Below, one piece after another: positions 47,001-54,277 of a stretch of 64,000 nucleotides of DNA; the stretch's first letter is position 1; every line of letters starts with the position of its first letter. Source of the DNA: Mesostigma viride (lineage: Eukaryota > Streptophyta > Mesostigmatophyceae > Mesostigmatales > Mesostigmataceae). Below the pieces are notes generated by a model, which worked only from the letters and a program-made list of their open reading frames with translations, had not been told where the DNA came from and did no database searches. Location of the stretch: NCBI GenBank assembly GCA_009746045.1, contig RPFO01000090.1:1015298-1079297 (forward strand). The letters are read 5' to 3'. The translations under genes were made by a program, and so were the position numbers.

Positions 47001-49525
47001 CGTGTTTTTATGACGAGTTGGAAGGAATACGCCACGTGTCAACCTGCTATCGCCATTCCCACATTTGTATTCTATTTATTTTCCTTCTTGACTGTCCCGC
47101 CAACTTCTGTGTGTGCGCCCACATGCGTCCTGTGTGCCACAATGACCATCAGCGCGCCACCTCGCACCGCATCACAACTACAAATCATGCCCATCCGTCG
47201 CTGTTACTATTACTCTATGCTTCAAATATTACTATCACTGTGTTGCTGTTACTCAATGCTTCTATCATCATGGTGGCGTGCCGTCATGCTCTGCCCTCAT
47301 GCCACTGCGCGCGCCATGCCAGAACTGCCTGTCGGCGACCACCCTGCGCATGATGGCGCGCGTGCGCGACAAGTTTGCCCGCGAGGTCACAGGGACCCAC
47401 CTGGCGGGGCTCATGACCGCGATGGGCTCAGGGTGGGGCCAGGCGTCGGGGCAGGACCATTTCTCGGCCATGGGTCTCATCCGCGCAGTGCTCTGCGCGG
47501 CGCTCTACCCAAGCGTGGCGTACACGGACATCGTTCCTGGCAAGACCAAGGGCAAGAAGGTGGCCGCGCTGCGGCTGCTGGGGAGCAACGTGAGGGTGTA
47601 TGCGCACGCGGGGTCGGTGCTGAGCGAGAGGCACCTGGAGGCCGTGCGGCCCAACTCGCACCATGTGGTCTTCCATGTATGTGCCTGGGCCCAGGGGCCG
47701 GCAGGGGGGAGGGGGATTCTGTGTTGAGCAGGATCACGAGAGTAAGAAAGGGGTCTTCCATATGCGTGGGTGGTGGGGCATCCTCGAGCAGGGGGCATGA
47801 TAACTAATGAGGCCAGGATAGTGTTAAGGGCAGGATAATCCCAAGAGTAGAGGATTCCGCTCAAGGCCAGGATAGTGTTAAGGGCAGGATAATCCCAAGT
47901 GTAGAGGATTCCGCTCAAGGCCAGGATAGTGTTAAGGGCAGGATAATCCCAAGAGTAGAGGATTCCGCTCAAGGCCAGGATAGTGTTAAGGGCAGGATAA
48001 TCCCAAGTGTAGAGGATTCCGCTCAAGGCCAGGATAGTGTTTAGGGCAGGATAATCCCAAGAGTAGAGGATTCCGCTCAAGGCCAGGATAGTGTTTAGGG
48101 CAGGATCTCTCGAAAGTTCTGGGTGGTTCACAAGCCTCACTTGCTGAGTTTTTGTTGATCATGTGTGCGGGGGAGGTTGCCAAGGCCAGGCTTAACTTGT
48201 TACGTTTTTGCTGGTGGTGAAAGGGACGTCAAATATCTCGAGAGGCATGGCAGCCAAGGCATGTTGTTGACCGTGTTCGAGACATGTTGGGGTGATGGCT
48301 TGGCTCCAGGGCGGACTGGCAGGCGCGGGGCATCATCACTTCAGCTAGTCGCGTATATTGGCCAACGCCTTTACAACACGTACACGCGTTTGCTTGCGTG
48401 CCTTGTCCACTTGGCATGTTGGTGGTGGCCTCCAGGTACGCATGATAGCAAACTTCAATTGTTTTTGTCAACATGGTTTTTTCAATTTCTCACCGCTGGC
48501 GCTACTTGCTTGACGCCCACCCACCCACCCACCCACCCACCCACCCACCCACCCACCCACCCACCACCACCCACCCACCCACCCACCCACCCACCCACCC
48601 ACCCACCCACCACCCACCCACCCACCCACCCACCCACCACCCACCCACCCACCCACCACCCACCCACCCACCCACCCACCCACCCACCCACCCACCCACC
48701 ATCCACTGCATCCACCCGTCACCATCGCCACCATCCCCCCGTCCCCCCCCTCCCAATCCCAACCAGGAAAAAGTCCACACCACGCAGCTCTTCATCCACG
48801 GGTGCACGCTCGTGCCTGTGCTCGCGCTCGTGTTCTTTGGGGGTCCCCTCTCCCTGCGCCCCCTCAACGCCGCTGAGTGCCGATGGGCCGCCAACGCCGC
48901 CGCGGGGAACAGCCGCGGCCACGGGGCCCCTGGGATTACCCCTTTTGACCCCCTCAGGGACTCCCCTGCAGCCGAGCACTACCCGCCAGCACCGAACACA
49001 GGCCCGCCCCAACCGCCGTATTACCCAGGCACCTCCCTGCAGGCGTACCAGCAGCAGCAGCAGCAGCTCATGGGGGGGGCGGCACGGGGGGACCGGGGGG
49101 GTGGGTTCCTCTCTGGGCCAGCGTTCAGATTTGACGCGCAAGGGTTTGACCCCGTCATCCACCCTGGCCTCCCCGGTCACTATAACAACAGCGCCGGGGT
49201 GGTCCCACCGCCATCGTTGTCCCTTCACGTGGGGCAGCACCATCTATCGCAGTCGCCCCATGGAGGCCATGCTCTGCCGCAGCAGCAGCCACCGGGGTGG
49301 TGTGCACCGGACAGCCACCTTGTGCTCGAGGTGGGTGCCAGCTCGCTCTCGTTCATGGTCCATCGGCGGCTCGGGCAGCTGCTGGTGGAGACGCGGCGCG
49401 CACTGGATGGGATACTGGAGAGTTGGATCAACGGGAGGGATCAGACGCAAGCACAGACGCAGCTCGTGGGGTGCGTGCGCGTGCTGTTGCTCTCGTACGA
49501 CAGCCGGGGGGCGTCCTCGCGCTGA
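9274..49525 (+). CDS. WD40-DEAH/RHA helicase fusion gene, at least 16 exons
   Basis: Reconstructed by hand from splice sites and frame: exons 9274-9399, 19982-20176, 28081-28260, 29558-29614, 35248-35409, 36163-36282, 36690-38298, 39322-39329, 40057-40273, 41162-41454, 42244-43358, 44223-44423, 45233-45568, 46467-46769, 47323-47676, 48767-49525. All junctions are GT-AG and frame-compatible; only exon 11 has an internal frame break. Residues 1-330 are WD40 repeats, most like the propeller of plant CCCH-ZFWD proteins. Residues 330-800 are a Gly/Pro/Ala/Ser-rich linker. From about 800 there is a full DEAH helicase: GETGCGK(T), [29 protein letters not shown] and [12 protein letters not shown]. 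Winged-helix, HA2 and OB-fold regions then run to the TGA. Such ATPases remodel RNA or RNPs in a 3'-5' direction; the propeller probably recruits partners. The N-terminus (perhaps a zinc finger) was not found and may lie left of the window. Confidence 0.85.
10998..11485 (-). repeat. 3' LTR of copia element
   Basis: 488 bp. Identical to 17072-17559 except C versus T near 11268. Exact ends are uncertain by a few bases because no clean 5-bp target duplication is visible. Confidence 0.85.
11850..12146 (-). pseudogene. Copia RNase H C-terminal frame
   Basis: Translates [14 protein letters not shown] and [15 protein letters not shown], the last RNase H motifs of copia Pol (the DxxS segment and the NPADxLTK signature). 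It overlaps the end of the upstream Pol frame by 65 bp in another frame, so the polyprotein is shifted here. Confidence 0.75.
12082..14361 (-). pseudogene. Copia Pol: retropepsin-like domain, reverse transcriptase, RNase H
   Basis: 759 codons. Residues 1-30 finish the integrase C-terminus, and 30-145 are a Ser/Pro-rich linker. Residues 150-245 look like a retropepsin: [12 protein letters not shown] (Asp155, with Gln where family members have Gly), then hydrophobic strands ending GNTLLGEPF. Residues 320-620 are an RVT_2-type reverse transcriptase ([11 protein letters not shown], then [14 protein letters not shown], with HGDD in place of the usual YVDD). The rest is RNase H ([19 protein letters not shown]). 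A protease after the integrase and before the reverse transcriptase is not the textbook copia order (Gag-PR-IN-RT-RH). Confidence 0.8.
14403..15241 (-). pseudogene. Copia-element integrase, split over frames
   Basis: Two overlapping frames (15241-14873 and 14945-14403). The first ends the zinc-binding HHCC region ([13 protein letters not shown]...HCQECQ) and enters the core ([20 protein letters not shown]). The second carries [10 protein letters not shown] and the catalytic-Glu helix [17 protein letters not shown]. The join lies near 14925 beside CCCC, and the next join, to the Pol frame, lies near 14440 beside AAAA. Each would be repaired by a single extra base. A GKxGTWLGPV-like module closes the integrase. 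Confidence 0.7.
15180..15554 (-). pseudogene. Pol N-terminal frame after the zinc knuckle
   Basis: Frame overlapping the CCHC region and continuing through an acidic stretch ([13 protein letters not shown]) into [15 protein letters not shown], which supplies the first His of the integrase HHCC motif. It sits at -1 relative to the CCHC frame, as expected for a Gag-Pol frameshift, and joins the next frame in the opposite sense. Confidence 0.5.
15512..15553 (-). other. Gag CCHC zinc knuckle
   Basis: Minus-strand codons read [14 protein letters not shown], an exact Cx2Cx4Hx4C nucleic-acid-binding knuckle, following an Asn homopolymer and [11 protein letters not shown] second cysteine pair (CPGC) lies about 20 residues on. 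Confidence 0.85.
15583..15664. repeat. (TTG)n tract encoding Gag poly-Asn
   Basis: About 27 TTG triplets on the plus strand. On the minus strand, in frame with the CCHC knuckle, they read as Asn codons (AAC). Confidence 0.85.
15748..16031. repeat. Four-copy 71-bp tandem repeat inside copia element
   Basis: Copies start at 15748, 15819, 15890 and 15961, each beginning GAGAGGACAG and containing CACCAACCATGGTTTGGTAA or a close variant. The GAGGACAG...GCTGCCTCAA words also occur at 15288-15315 in the pol region, so the array may have grown from a duplicated pol fragment. The 71-bp period is not a multiple of three. Confidence 0.85.
16517..16819 (-). CDS. Candidate Gag N-terminal frame of copia element
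   Basis: 100 codons starting [16 protein letters not shown], Pro/Ala-rich. It is the first substantial minus-strand frame after the leader and its A31 run (16982-17012 on the plus strand is T-rich). No Gag domain can be recognised; position is the only argument. Confidence 0.3.
   Translation of the reverse strand: MEGPAAARQSEQPPSPVRQPVAEPVPLRGTDQPSSPAAATAAPTAGAAMAAAMRQENNPPGGTGPAPAPGASSVSKSVAFFPHACSDIMLKSGGYLFNIS
17072..17559 (-). repeat. 5' LTR of copia element
   Basis: Partner of 10998-11485, same 488-bp length. Transcription of the element would start here and run toward lower coordinates, antisense to the host gene. Confidence 0.85.
17560..19981. other. Intron remainder, nothing recognised
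   Basis: AT-rich sequence between the copia LTR and exon 2. No domain, RNA gene or clear repeat seen. Confidence 0.5.
19982..20176 (+). CDS. Exon 2: WD40 repeat
   Basis: Acceptor TTTGCCTGCAG, donor GTATGT. 65 codons, phase 0. Contains [20 protein letters not shown] followed by [11 protein letters not shown]; the next exon supplies AW, completing the GH...DGSIMAW blade. Confidence 0.85.
20340..20530 (+). repeat. Possible SINE-like insert with TTAA-rich end
   Basis: A GC-rich body (ATGCACCATGCCGTGG and similar words) ends in (TTAA)n like the better-supported copies at 31010-31375 and 44860-45095. Similarity is weak. Confidence 0.25.
21515..21641 (+). repeat. Element 1 A1 repeat
   Basis: 127 bp starting ATTCATACACCCG; same as 22090-22216. 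Contains CCAGCATCTTTGTTAAAAC, which is also conserved in element 2 (with small changes). Confidence 0.85.
21679..22216 (+). repeat. Element 1 fused B1-A2 repeat
   Basis: The B repeat (starts ACAAGAAAAAAG, ends AAATCCGAT) runs directly into the A repeat, mimicking a circle junction. Confidence 0.85.
23100..23512 (+). repeat. Element 1 B2 repeat
   Basis: 413 bp, matching 21679-22091 throughout by eye. Confidence 0.85.
25802..26222 (-). repeat. Element 2 B2 repeat
   Basis: 421 bp, near-identical to 27185-27605. Confidence 0.85.
27059..27605 (-). repeat. Element 2 fused B1-A2 repeat
   Basis: The 129-bp and 421-bp repeats meet with a 3-bp AAT overlap; the same AAT is present at both outer ends of the element. 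Confidence 0.85.
27639..27767 (-). repeat. Element 2 A1 repeat
   Basis: 129 bp, matches 27059-27187. Confidence 0.85.
28081..28260 (+). CDS. Exon 3: WD40 repeats
   Basis: Acceptor CCCCCAG, donor GTGAAAG. 60 codons, starting [20 protein letters not shown] and containing [11 protein letters not shown], then [10 protein letters not shown] at its end. Two GH dipeptides show it spans one full blade and starts the next. Confidence 0.92.
29558..29614 (+). CDS. Exon 4: 19-codon WD40 exon
   Basis: [19 protein letters not shown] between CGCGCAG and GTGAGTG. It completes the blade begun in exon 3. Very short but conserved in every WD40 position. Confidence 0.92.
30115..30720. repeat. Degenerate GATCTGTGGTAAG array in intron
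   Basis: More than twenty loosely spaced copies of a word like CAGATCTGTGGTAAGAA, separated by purine-rich sequence. Isolated copies recur near 34780 and 35065 in the same intron. Many copies match the 5' splice-site consensus (GGTAAG). Confidence 0.75.
31010..31375 (+). repeat. SINE-like repeat copy with stem-loop and TTAATTAA tail
   Basis: Shares with 44860-45095 the sequence GGGATTAAAA, then GTGCTCCGTGACTCCCC, then GGGAGCACG, then a TTAATTAA-rich tail. GTGCTCC (31314-31320) pairs with GGAGCAC (31335-31341). An inverted partial copy of the end lies near 57760. It encodes no protein. I could not identify an A/B box. Confidence 0.5.
31560..32075. repeat. 39-bp C-rich minisatellite, block 1
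   Basis: Tandem units built of TACGTGATGGTGAGC followed by a C-rich half (CCCCCACCCCACCCC) and TTACG. C-run length varies. Long frames on both strands are products of the repeat and not genes. Confidence 0.9.
32076..32654. other. Unique spacer between minisatellite blocks
   Basis: AT-richer stretch with an internal ~65-bp duplication (GACTGAAAATTCGTAACGGA appears near 32371 and 32440). No gene. Confidence 0.5.
32655..33350. repeat. 39-bp C-rich minisatellite, block 2
   Basis: Same unit as block 1 but more homogeneous. About seven nearly identical 39-bp units from 32770 to 32990 give a 13-residue periodic translation in every frame. Right-hand units are diverged. Confidence 0.92.
33351..35247. 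other. Intron remainder, nothing recognised
   Basis: AT-rich intronic sequence with TTAA-rich patches near 34380 and 34730. No coding motif supported. Confidence 0.5.
35248..35409 (+). CDS. Exon 5: WD40 repeat
   Basis: AW at the start completes the previous DGTIK; then [14 protein letters not shown] and [11 protein letters not shown]. 54 codons, phase 0. The donor GTCTGT is a weak match to consensus but is the only site that preserves blade register. Confidence 0.85.
36163..36282 (+). CDS. Exon 6: WD40 repeat
   Basis: Between CTACAACAG and [26 protein letters not shown] then [12 protein letters not shown]. 40 codons, phase 0. Confidence 0.93.
36690..38298 (+). CDS. Exon 7: last WD40 blade, linker, start of helicase motif I
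   Basis: Acceptor GGTCCTAG, donor GTGCGT (phase 1). It opens [20 protein letters not shown] and [17 protein letters not shown], the final blade. About 430 residues of Gly/Pro/Ala/Ser-rich linker follow. The C-terminal 90 residues are helix-rich ([18 protein letters not shown]) and end [10 protein letters not shown] plus one base. The lead-in resembles the (L)P(V/I)xxFRxxIL...VxxxPVTLLxGETGxGK start of DEAH cores. An extension past the donor meets a stop at 38324. Confidence 0.93.
39322..39329 (+). CDS. Exon 8: 8-nt microexon completing motif I
   Basis: CTACTCAG, preceded by TTTTTTCGGCTCCCCGCAG (acceptor) and followed by GTGAGG (donor). With the A left over from exon 7 it encodes Thr-Thr-Gln, and exon 9 begins VPQMLLED, giving GETGCGK-TTQ-VPQ, the canonical DEAH motif I. 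Without it, the GT donor of exon 7 and the acceptor of exon 9 are out of phase and the TQ residues are missing. Confidence 0.85.
39964..39986 (+). repeat. Decoy copy of the exon 9 acceptor
   Basis: GCAGGTCCCCCTGATGCTTC at 39960-39979 repeats the real acceptor region at 40053-40072 (GCAGGTCCCCCAGATGCTTC) with one mismatch, 93 bp upstream. Use of the decoy would keep frame but meet TAA at 40012. Confidence 0.85.
40057..40273 (+). CDS. Exon 9: helicase motif Ia
   Basis: [13 protein letters not shown], then [20 protein letters not shown] (motif Ia TQPRRxAA type) and SVGYSVKLE, ending in TTG of motif Ib (phase 1). Donor GTTAGG. Confidence 0.95.
40402..40915 (+). repeat. 9-bp GAGGTAGGT satellite in intron
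   Basis: About 55 nearly perfect head-to-tail copies, ending in GGCCAGGTA variants. The (GEV)n and (TSP)n-type translations on either strand are repeat artefacts. Confidence 0.97.
41162..41454 (+). CDS. Exon 10: helicase motifs Ib, II and III
   Basis: [10 protein letters not shown], then [18 protein letters not shown] (DEAH box) and VIVMSATLE (SAT). A Gln/Gly-rich insertion ([16 protein letters not shown]) separates them. Acceptor CTCCCGCAG, donor GTGGGT. Confidence 0.95.
41635..41865. repeat. 26-bp tandem repeat in intron
   Basis: About eight units of TTTGTTTCATGTTTGGTGGG plus TCGGTC with few changes. Confidence 0.92.
42244..43358 (+). CDS. Exon 11: helicase motifs IV and V with low-complexity insert and frame break
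   Basis: Starts [13 protein letters not shown] and [19 protein letters not shown] (post-SAT region), then [13 protein letters not shown] (motif IV). Near 42702-42709 (a G8 run) the frame stops at 42720, and the frame one base back takes over. It reads a ~150-residue Gly/Ser-rich insert, then [20 protein letters not shown] and [20 protein letters not shown] (motif V). A missing G in the run, or a small unrecognised intron, would explain it. Donor GTGAAT. Confidence 0.82.
44223..44423 (+). CDS. Exon 12: helicase motif VI
   Basis: [20 protein letters not shown] then [14 protein letters not shown]: motif VI with its arginine fingers. It ends [12 protein letters not shown]. Acceptor CCTCGGCAG, donor GTGGGT. 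Confidence 0.95.
44860..45095 (+). repeat. SINE-like repeat copy 2
   Basis: Matches 31010-31375 in its 3' half, with stem GTGCTCC (45018-45024) and GGAGCAC (45039-45045), followed by a (TTAA)n tail. Confidence 0.5.
45233..45568 (+). CDS. Exon 13: start of the winged-helix/ratchet region with Ser/Gly insert
   Basis: VKALGD..., a ~60-residue Ser/Gly/Thr insert, then [20 protein letters not shown] and QDMNALDEE, matching the conserved 'FLxxxxxPPxxxAVxxALxxLxxxxALDxx' segment. Donor GTGGGT. Confidence 0.9.
46467..46769 (+). CDS. Exon 14: HA2 region
   Basis: [20 protein letters not shown] then [20 protein letters not shown] and [15 protein letters not shown]: textbook HA2/ratchet signatures (LTxLGxxLAxLPxxPRxGK...DPF). 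Confidence 0.95.
47323..47676 (+). CDS. Exon 15: ratchet to OB-fold
   Basis: [18 protein letters not shown], then a [19 protein letters not shown] stretch (the LxxxLYPNVA motif), and ends NSHHVVFH. Donor GTATGT. Confidence 0.93.
47812..48105. repeat. 54-bp tandem repeat with 108-bp higher order
   Basis: GTGTTA marks recur at 47821, 47875, 47929, 47983 and 48037. Alternate units carry CCAAGAGTAG and CCAAGTGTAG, so the real repeat is a 108-bp dimer. Confidence 0.92.
48516..48702. repeat. (CCCA)n tract next to the last acceptor
   Basis: About 45 CCCA units with occasional CCA interruptions, ending 65 bp before the exon 16 acceptor. Long THPP- and WVGG-type frames are artefacts. Confidence 0.95.
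48767..49525 (+). CDS. Exon 16: OB-fold and C-terminus
   Basis: Acceptor [29 protein letters not shown] then [10 protein letters not shown] (the OB-fold, DUF1605-type). A ~170-residue Pro/Gln/Gly-rich insert follows, then [20 protein letters not shown] and LRRALD-like helix residues, and TGA at 49523-49525. Reading through without an intron matches family length and order. Confidence 0.92.
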   Translation, partial: EKVHTTQLFIHGCTLVPVLALVFFGGPLSLRPLNAAECRWAANAAAGNSRGHGAPGITPFDPLRDSPAAEHYPPAPNTGPPQPPYYPGTSLQAYQQQQQQLMGGAARGDRGGGFLSGPAFRFDAQGFDPVIHPGLPGHYNNSAGVVPPPSLSLHVGQHHLSQSPHGGHALPQQQPPGWCAPDSHLVLEVGASSLSFMVHRRLGQLLVETRRALDGILESWINGRDQTQAQTQLVGCVRVLLLSYDSRGASSR

Positions 49526-51350
49526 GCGTTCTGGGACCCAGAGGTCAGACATCCGCACGAGGATGGGATTCATCAAGCTTGATCGCGGGGTCTTCATTCC
49601 AAGCTTAAGCAAGGCTGCCAATTTTCACCACGGCTCTGCCAGCATTCCAGATGCATCCATCGGCAGGTGATTCGAAGCCTGGCGGCGTTGAAGCTGTCAT
49701 ACGGCACGGTTCCTTGCCAGCTTCATTCATGTGGAATCTGCGGGCGGTTTACTTTGAGCTACTAGCTACAGTGCGGGTACCACTGTAGTGACCGCCATTC
49801 TCGTTAAATATCCATGCATAGACCGCCACGACTCGGATCTGGAATTGATTGGGTTTTGAAATCTGCGTTTGACGATCCGGTGAGGTGATGCGGATTGTTT
49901 GAATCCTGCAAGAGTGGATGTTTGAATCCTGCAAGAGTGGATGGGGCTGGGTCCAGGGTTGACTGCATGGTGTGACACGTCAGACGCTGAGCAACGTGTG
50001 CCACGTGGCAGCGAGGGGTGCATCGATCGGTCCATGACAAGCAGTGCTGTGCTGGTATCCCTTGACGTGTGATGGTACCAGCGCTGCATTGATCCCATTA
50101 ATTGGACCCTGATTAACTGGGTTGACATGACGCGTCAACGACTGTGTCTTTCATCCTTCCTGTGCCTGGCTCATTCTGGGCGTGGGCCATGCAGCATTCG
50201 ATTGCTGTTTCTTTTTCTGGGGTTATTTCTCGGCCCATCTTTTATTGTGCTTCTTTCTTTTCTCAACCGCCCAAGTCCCAACTGGTGCAGTACTGCTCGA
50301 GGCGTCTTCCGCCGTCAAGGCAAAACATTTAACTTCAATAATCAACCGGCCAATGTGCCGTGTGGCTGCGATTCGAGACGGCGTCATCAGTAATGGGTGA
50401 CAGCCACCGTGCATGCGCGGGAGATGCCTGGCCTGCCATCACGTCGCAAGATTCACACCATCCCTTAGGTTCAGAGGAATGGCTGGCTTGCTAGCTGCTT
50501 TATGGCACCGCCGCCCTCTCGCCGGCACTCATTGGAGGCACTTTGCGATGGCCCCCTTCCCGGCGTCATTCGCGGGGCCTGACACGCGGGGCTCCCAGCC
50601 AGCCAGGGGCCTGGGCCCTTGGAGTGGCTGTCACAGTGAAGGCTGGGTTTAAGGTCTCCCAGGTGGGTAGACCATGTCTGTGCTGACTTCCCTGGTGGGG
50701 AATGGCATCAGGTACTTCTGTCTGTTTGCGTGTTGGAGCCAGCAGAGTTGCGTGGAGAGTCAGGGGCGCTTCATACGTTGACTTGCCAAATCCTTTGTGT
50801 TTGGGAAGTCGGTGTGAAGTCGAGGGATTATTTGTACTTTCACGTGATAGGATTGTTTTAGGGGTGATCTTGAGGCGCACATGCTGGGCACCGTGCATGC
50901 ACCAAGTTAGTGCAACTTAGTGTTGTGATGGACTTTTATGCGACCTTCTTAGTGATGGAAGTTAAGCTATCGAGGCATCGAGCTCGCACTCGACCGCATG
51001 GAGCTTATACGTTCTTGGAAGACATTGAAGTCTTCGGCGGGCTTTTAAAGACTGCTGCGAGCATGCAGCGAGGGTGCAGCGATCAACGCTAAAGAAACTG
51101 CCAGCTGGCAGCCTGTGCTTTGGCGTTTTGGAGGGCAGCGCAATTGCTGGAGCCACATGCGGTTTCTTTTCCAGCTCAAAGTGTGTGTGGGGGGGTGGAT
51201 TGTAGGTTCATAGTGGCTCAGACCAGGGCGCCAGCATTTCCGCTCTTACTTGGGCACGAATTGGCCATGCGCCCAGCAGTCTCCACATTGCCTGACATGT
51301 CCACGTTTTCGTGGAGTTGAATCCCACTTAGTATAGACCTTTGAGTTGGT
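49526..51350. other. Downstream intergenic sequence
   Basis: Should include the helicase 3'UTR. No clear polyadenylation signal chosen. No coding frame with recognisable domains. A short direct repeat (GAATCCTGCAAGAGTGGATG at 49901 and 49923) is present. Confidence 0.5.
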
Positions 51351-51399
51351 GATTAGTTGGAGGGTCTGGGGGAGAGTTGGTGCATTCCATTTGGGGGGG

Positions 51400-51645
51400 G
51401 AGGGGAGGATGGGAGGGGAATGCCTTATCTAATGGGCAGACTGATGGGCAGCAGTCGCAACCCATTAGAGACATTTAGCCAATTTAAGGTCGGGCATACG
51501 TGCGGTGTCAAGTGTCCCGAGGGGGGGGGGAGCTGGCTCATTTAATGGGCAGACTGTTGGGCAGCAGTCGCACCCCAGTAGAGACGAGTAGCCAGAGGGC
51601 CTGGCACATGTGCCGTGTCAAGCGTCCCGGGGTGGTGGTGGTGAC
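51400..51645. repeat. Two-copy ~115-bp tandem duplication
   Basis: AATGGGCAGACTG, GGGCAGCAGTCGCA and GTGTCAAG are shared in order between 51430-51520 and 51543-51640. G-runs border both copies. Confidence 0.75.
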
Positions 51646-51949
51646 TGTCCCTATAGGCAGGTGGGTGTGGCCAGGGGTGCATCCTGCTGGATGTTGTATA
51701 GTCCCATGGCCGTGCAGCTGCATTATGACGATAGCTGCCAATGTAGTGAGATTGGCTAGTTGCGAACACTGGCTAGTCATGCCAAATCTTTCCAGTGCTT
51801 TTGCATGGTGCAGTGGTGTAGTAACGTTGAATTCGCGACCGTGGACCCTCTTGCCTCATGTGCCGATGCCATTTTCTTGGATGTCTAAGTAAGGGGGCAG
51901 GGTTCGAGATCTATGTAGTAGTGTGCGTTTGTTGAGGAAGAGCTGGCTG

Positions 51950-53142
51950 GCAGTAGAGGACTGTCAGCTCGGATGAGGATTATAACCCCATCTAGTACTA
52001 CATGGTTGGGGCATGATGCAGACGATACTTGTCTGTTTGTCTCAACTTTTGTGTAGTTATTTTTCTAATAAGATTAGCATAGTGGGATGCCTATGCGCAT
52101 GACACGCAAGTACTTACTTGGCTGGCAGGCTTTGCCAGCATTCGCTTAATAAAATCTGCTTTAGCGCTCCTTTTTTGTTTTTATTGGCCTGTATGGAGGG
52201 TTTGGTGAAGTACATATCATAGATTTTTTCTGCGTATATTATGATAATTTATTCCTAATGTGCTTGATTCAAAGTTCTCAATATTATGAGTTACCAACAT
52301 CGACATGAGATTTATAGCTTGTTCTTGATTCGTAATCGGAGCTAGAGGGAACTGGGGCATTGATTAATAAATTATTTTACATGTAGACTGCGTCACGGTA
52401 GCTGGGACATGCCATCGATGTCTCATTGATCTTTGCGAGACAACTATCATACAATTATACGTAATATTAGTCCACGGCTATATAAGTATTATTCCACGAT
52501 ACGCCTTCCCGGTCAGAATACGCCTTCCCGGTCTTTGGCACGCTTATTAGACACGAATGCACATTTTGTCAGTCGATGCTTCTTGGCACTAAGATTCAAG
52601 AGACTAAATAGACCGCATACTTATAATTCAAATTACACGTGATCGGGTCAGGTGAGATATCATAAACAGTTGTCTCACATAATAAATATATTTAACGTGG
52701 GTAGAACGTTTCGGGTGCCGGCTAACTTTGTAGGCTAGCTAGTGCGGGCCCGCCATCGCGGCCAAAGTTGACCAATCTAAGTAAGTAATTAGTAAGTACT
52801 TGCATGTCATGCGCGTGGCTGGGGCATTGATGCAGACCATATTTGTAAAGTTCTTTCGTGTAATTATTTTTCTAATGAGATTAGCATAGTACTCTGGTGG
52901 TATGCCCATGCGCATGACACGCAAGTACTTACTTACTTACTTAAATGCCCATCGGCATGCCACGGAGTACTATGCTAATCTCATTGGAAAAAAATAATGG
53001 GCACGAAAGTTACGAATATCGTCTGCATCATGCCCCAACCACGCGCAGTCACGTGTCCATTAATTAATTAATTCATCATGCCCCAACCATTTAGTGACTA
53101 GAGGGGGATATAATCCTCATCTGAGCTGTCCTCTACTGTAAT
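51950..53142. mobile_element. Foldback element with long inverted arms
   Basis: The left arm (CAGTAGAGGACTGTCAGCTC...GATGAGGATTATA, then TGGTTGGGGCATGATGCAGA at about 52002) reappears inverted at 53017-53041 and 53090-53142. Inner pairs (GAGATTAGCATAGTACTC at about 52870 versus its inverse at about 52960) form another hairpin, and GCATGACACGCAAGTACTTA recurs at 52098 and 52912. No transposase seen. Confidence 0.6.
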
Positions 53143-53394
53143 GGCAGACGAGGCGGTAGTGTAGCGCCGGCTATCCTCAGGGGCAATAACCTCCACCTGC
53201 GGACGTCTACCCTGCATTCTACTAATGGCCCGTGGGGCCCGTGGGGAGAAAACAGGAGCATGCCCCACAGGAAGGTGCTTATCGCATCTGGATGGCAGCC
53301 CATGTCTCCTAGCTTGTCTATCATGCGGGCGCGAAGTACAGATAATCCCAGATCGAAGCCCTTAGCCCGGCATCCTCAAGCTCTAGTTATGCTG

Positions 53395-53665
53395 TGCCCA
53401 TGCAGAGAGCTGCTCTCTGCTGAGATGCCACGCTCTAGCTCTTGTATAGCTATGCTGATCTTCCCCCCCATGACAGGCTCCCCCTTAGCTAGCTGGGCAG
53501 AGCTTGATAGATCATGGGGATGCAGGTGCCCTGGTGCACCTAGAGCAAGTGTCGTTTACATTCCCACCCTTGCAGGAAGTAGCTTAGAATGTATTATAGG
53601 CCATGTGCCCCTTCTCAAGGGCTATGTGCTACATATACTCCCAACGGAGTTATGTTCCTAATTAA
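53395..53665 (+). repeat. 280-bp repeat family, copy 1
   Basis: Shares GGTGCCCTGGTGCACCTAGA, TTACATTCCCACCCTTGC and CTCCCAACGGAGTTATGTTC with copy 2. Ends in CCTAATTAATTAAT. Confidence 0.85.
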
Positions 53666-54277
53666 TTAATCCTCAAGCAATTGTGTCACATAGGCCAGTC
53701 CGCGGGTGGCGACGCGTCGGTGAGGGGCGCGCGCAAGTTTGCCAGTGGGTGGCTGCCCCTTGGCACAAGCTATACAAATGTGTGGACCGGCTGGATCGCG
53801 TAGTATCTCCTCACATCTGAACCCTGTGATGCCAGATCTCCTTTGCGGCCGTTCCGAGCTTGGCATGCACTGGATTCGTTGTCCACATCGTCGCGTCGCT
53901 GCAGCTAGCAACACGATGTTTTCTGGCATGCATACGTGGTGGGCTTTTGGTTCCCACCGCACATTTGAAAGTGCTGTCCTTCGGATAATTTTTGCCTTTG
54001 CACCGTGTGCAGTTCTTGGACGTTTGGAATCATGGCATGCCTAACGTAATTAATGACGCCATGGACGAGCCACGAGCCACGAGCCACGAGGTAGCCATGG
54101 CTGACGGCAGAGCTCATAACTTTCACGTTTGAGCCCCAAATTCAGCTCTGAATATCACTAATATCGCTTCGTCTTTCTGAGACGCGCATGCTGATATAAT
54201 TTTCTGAATCTATTACGCAATATATGACGAGAAACGCCCCTTGACGCAACGCAGTTTAGCGCGGATGGCGCTCGGCC

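Noticed and set aside
48468..48894. WVGG-rich and THPP-rich proteins
   Set aside because: Translation of a CCCA tract in all frames.
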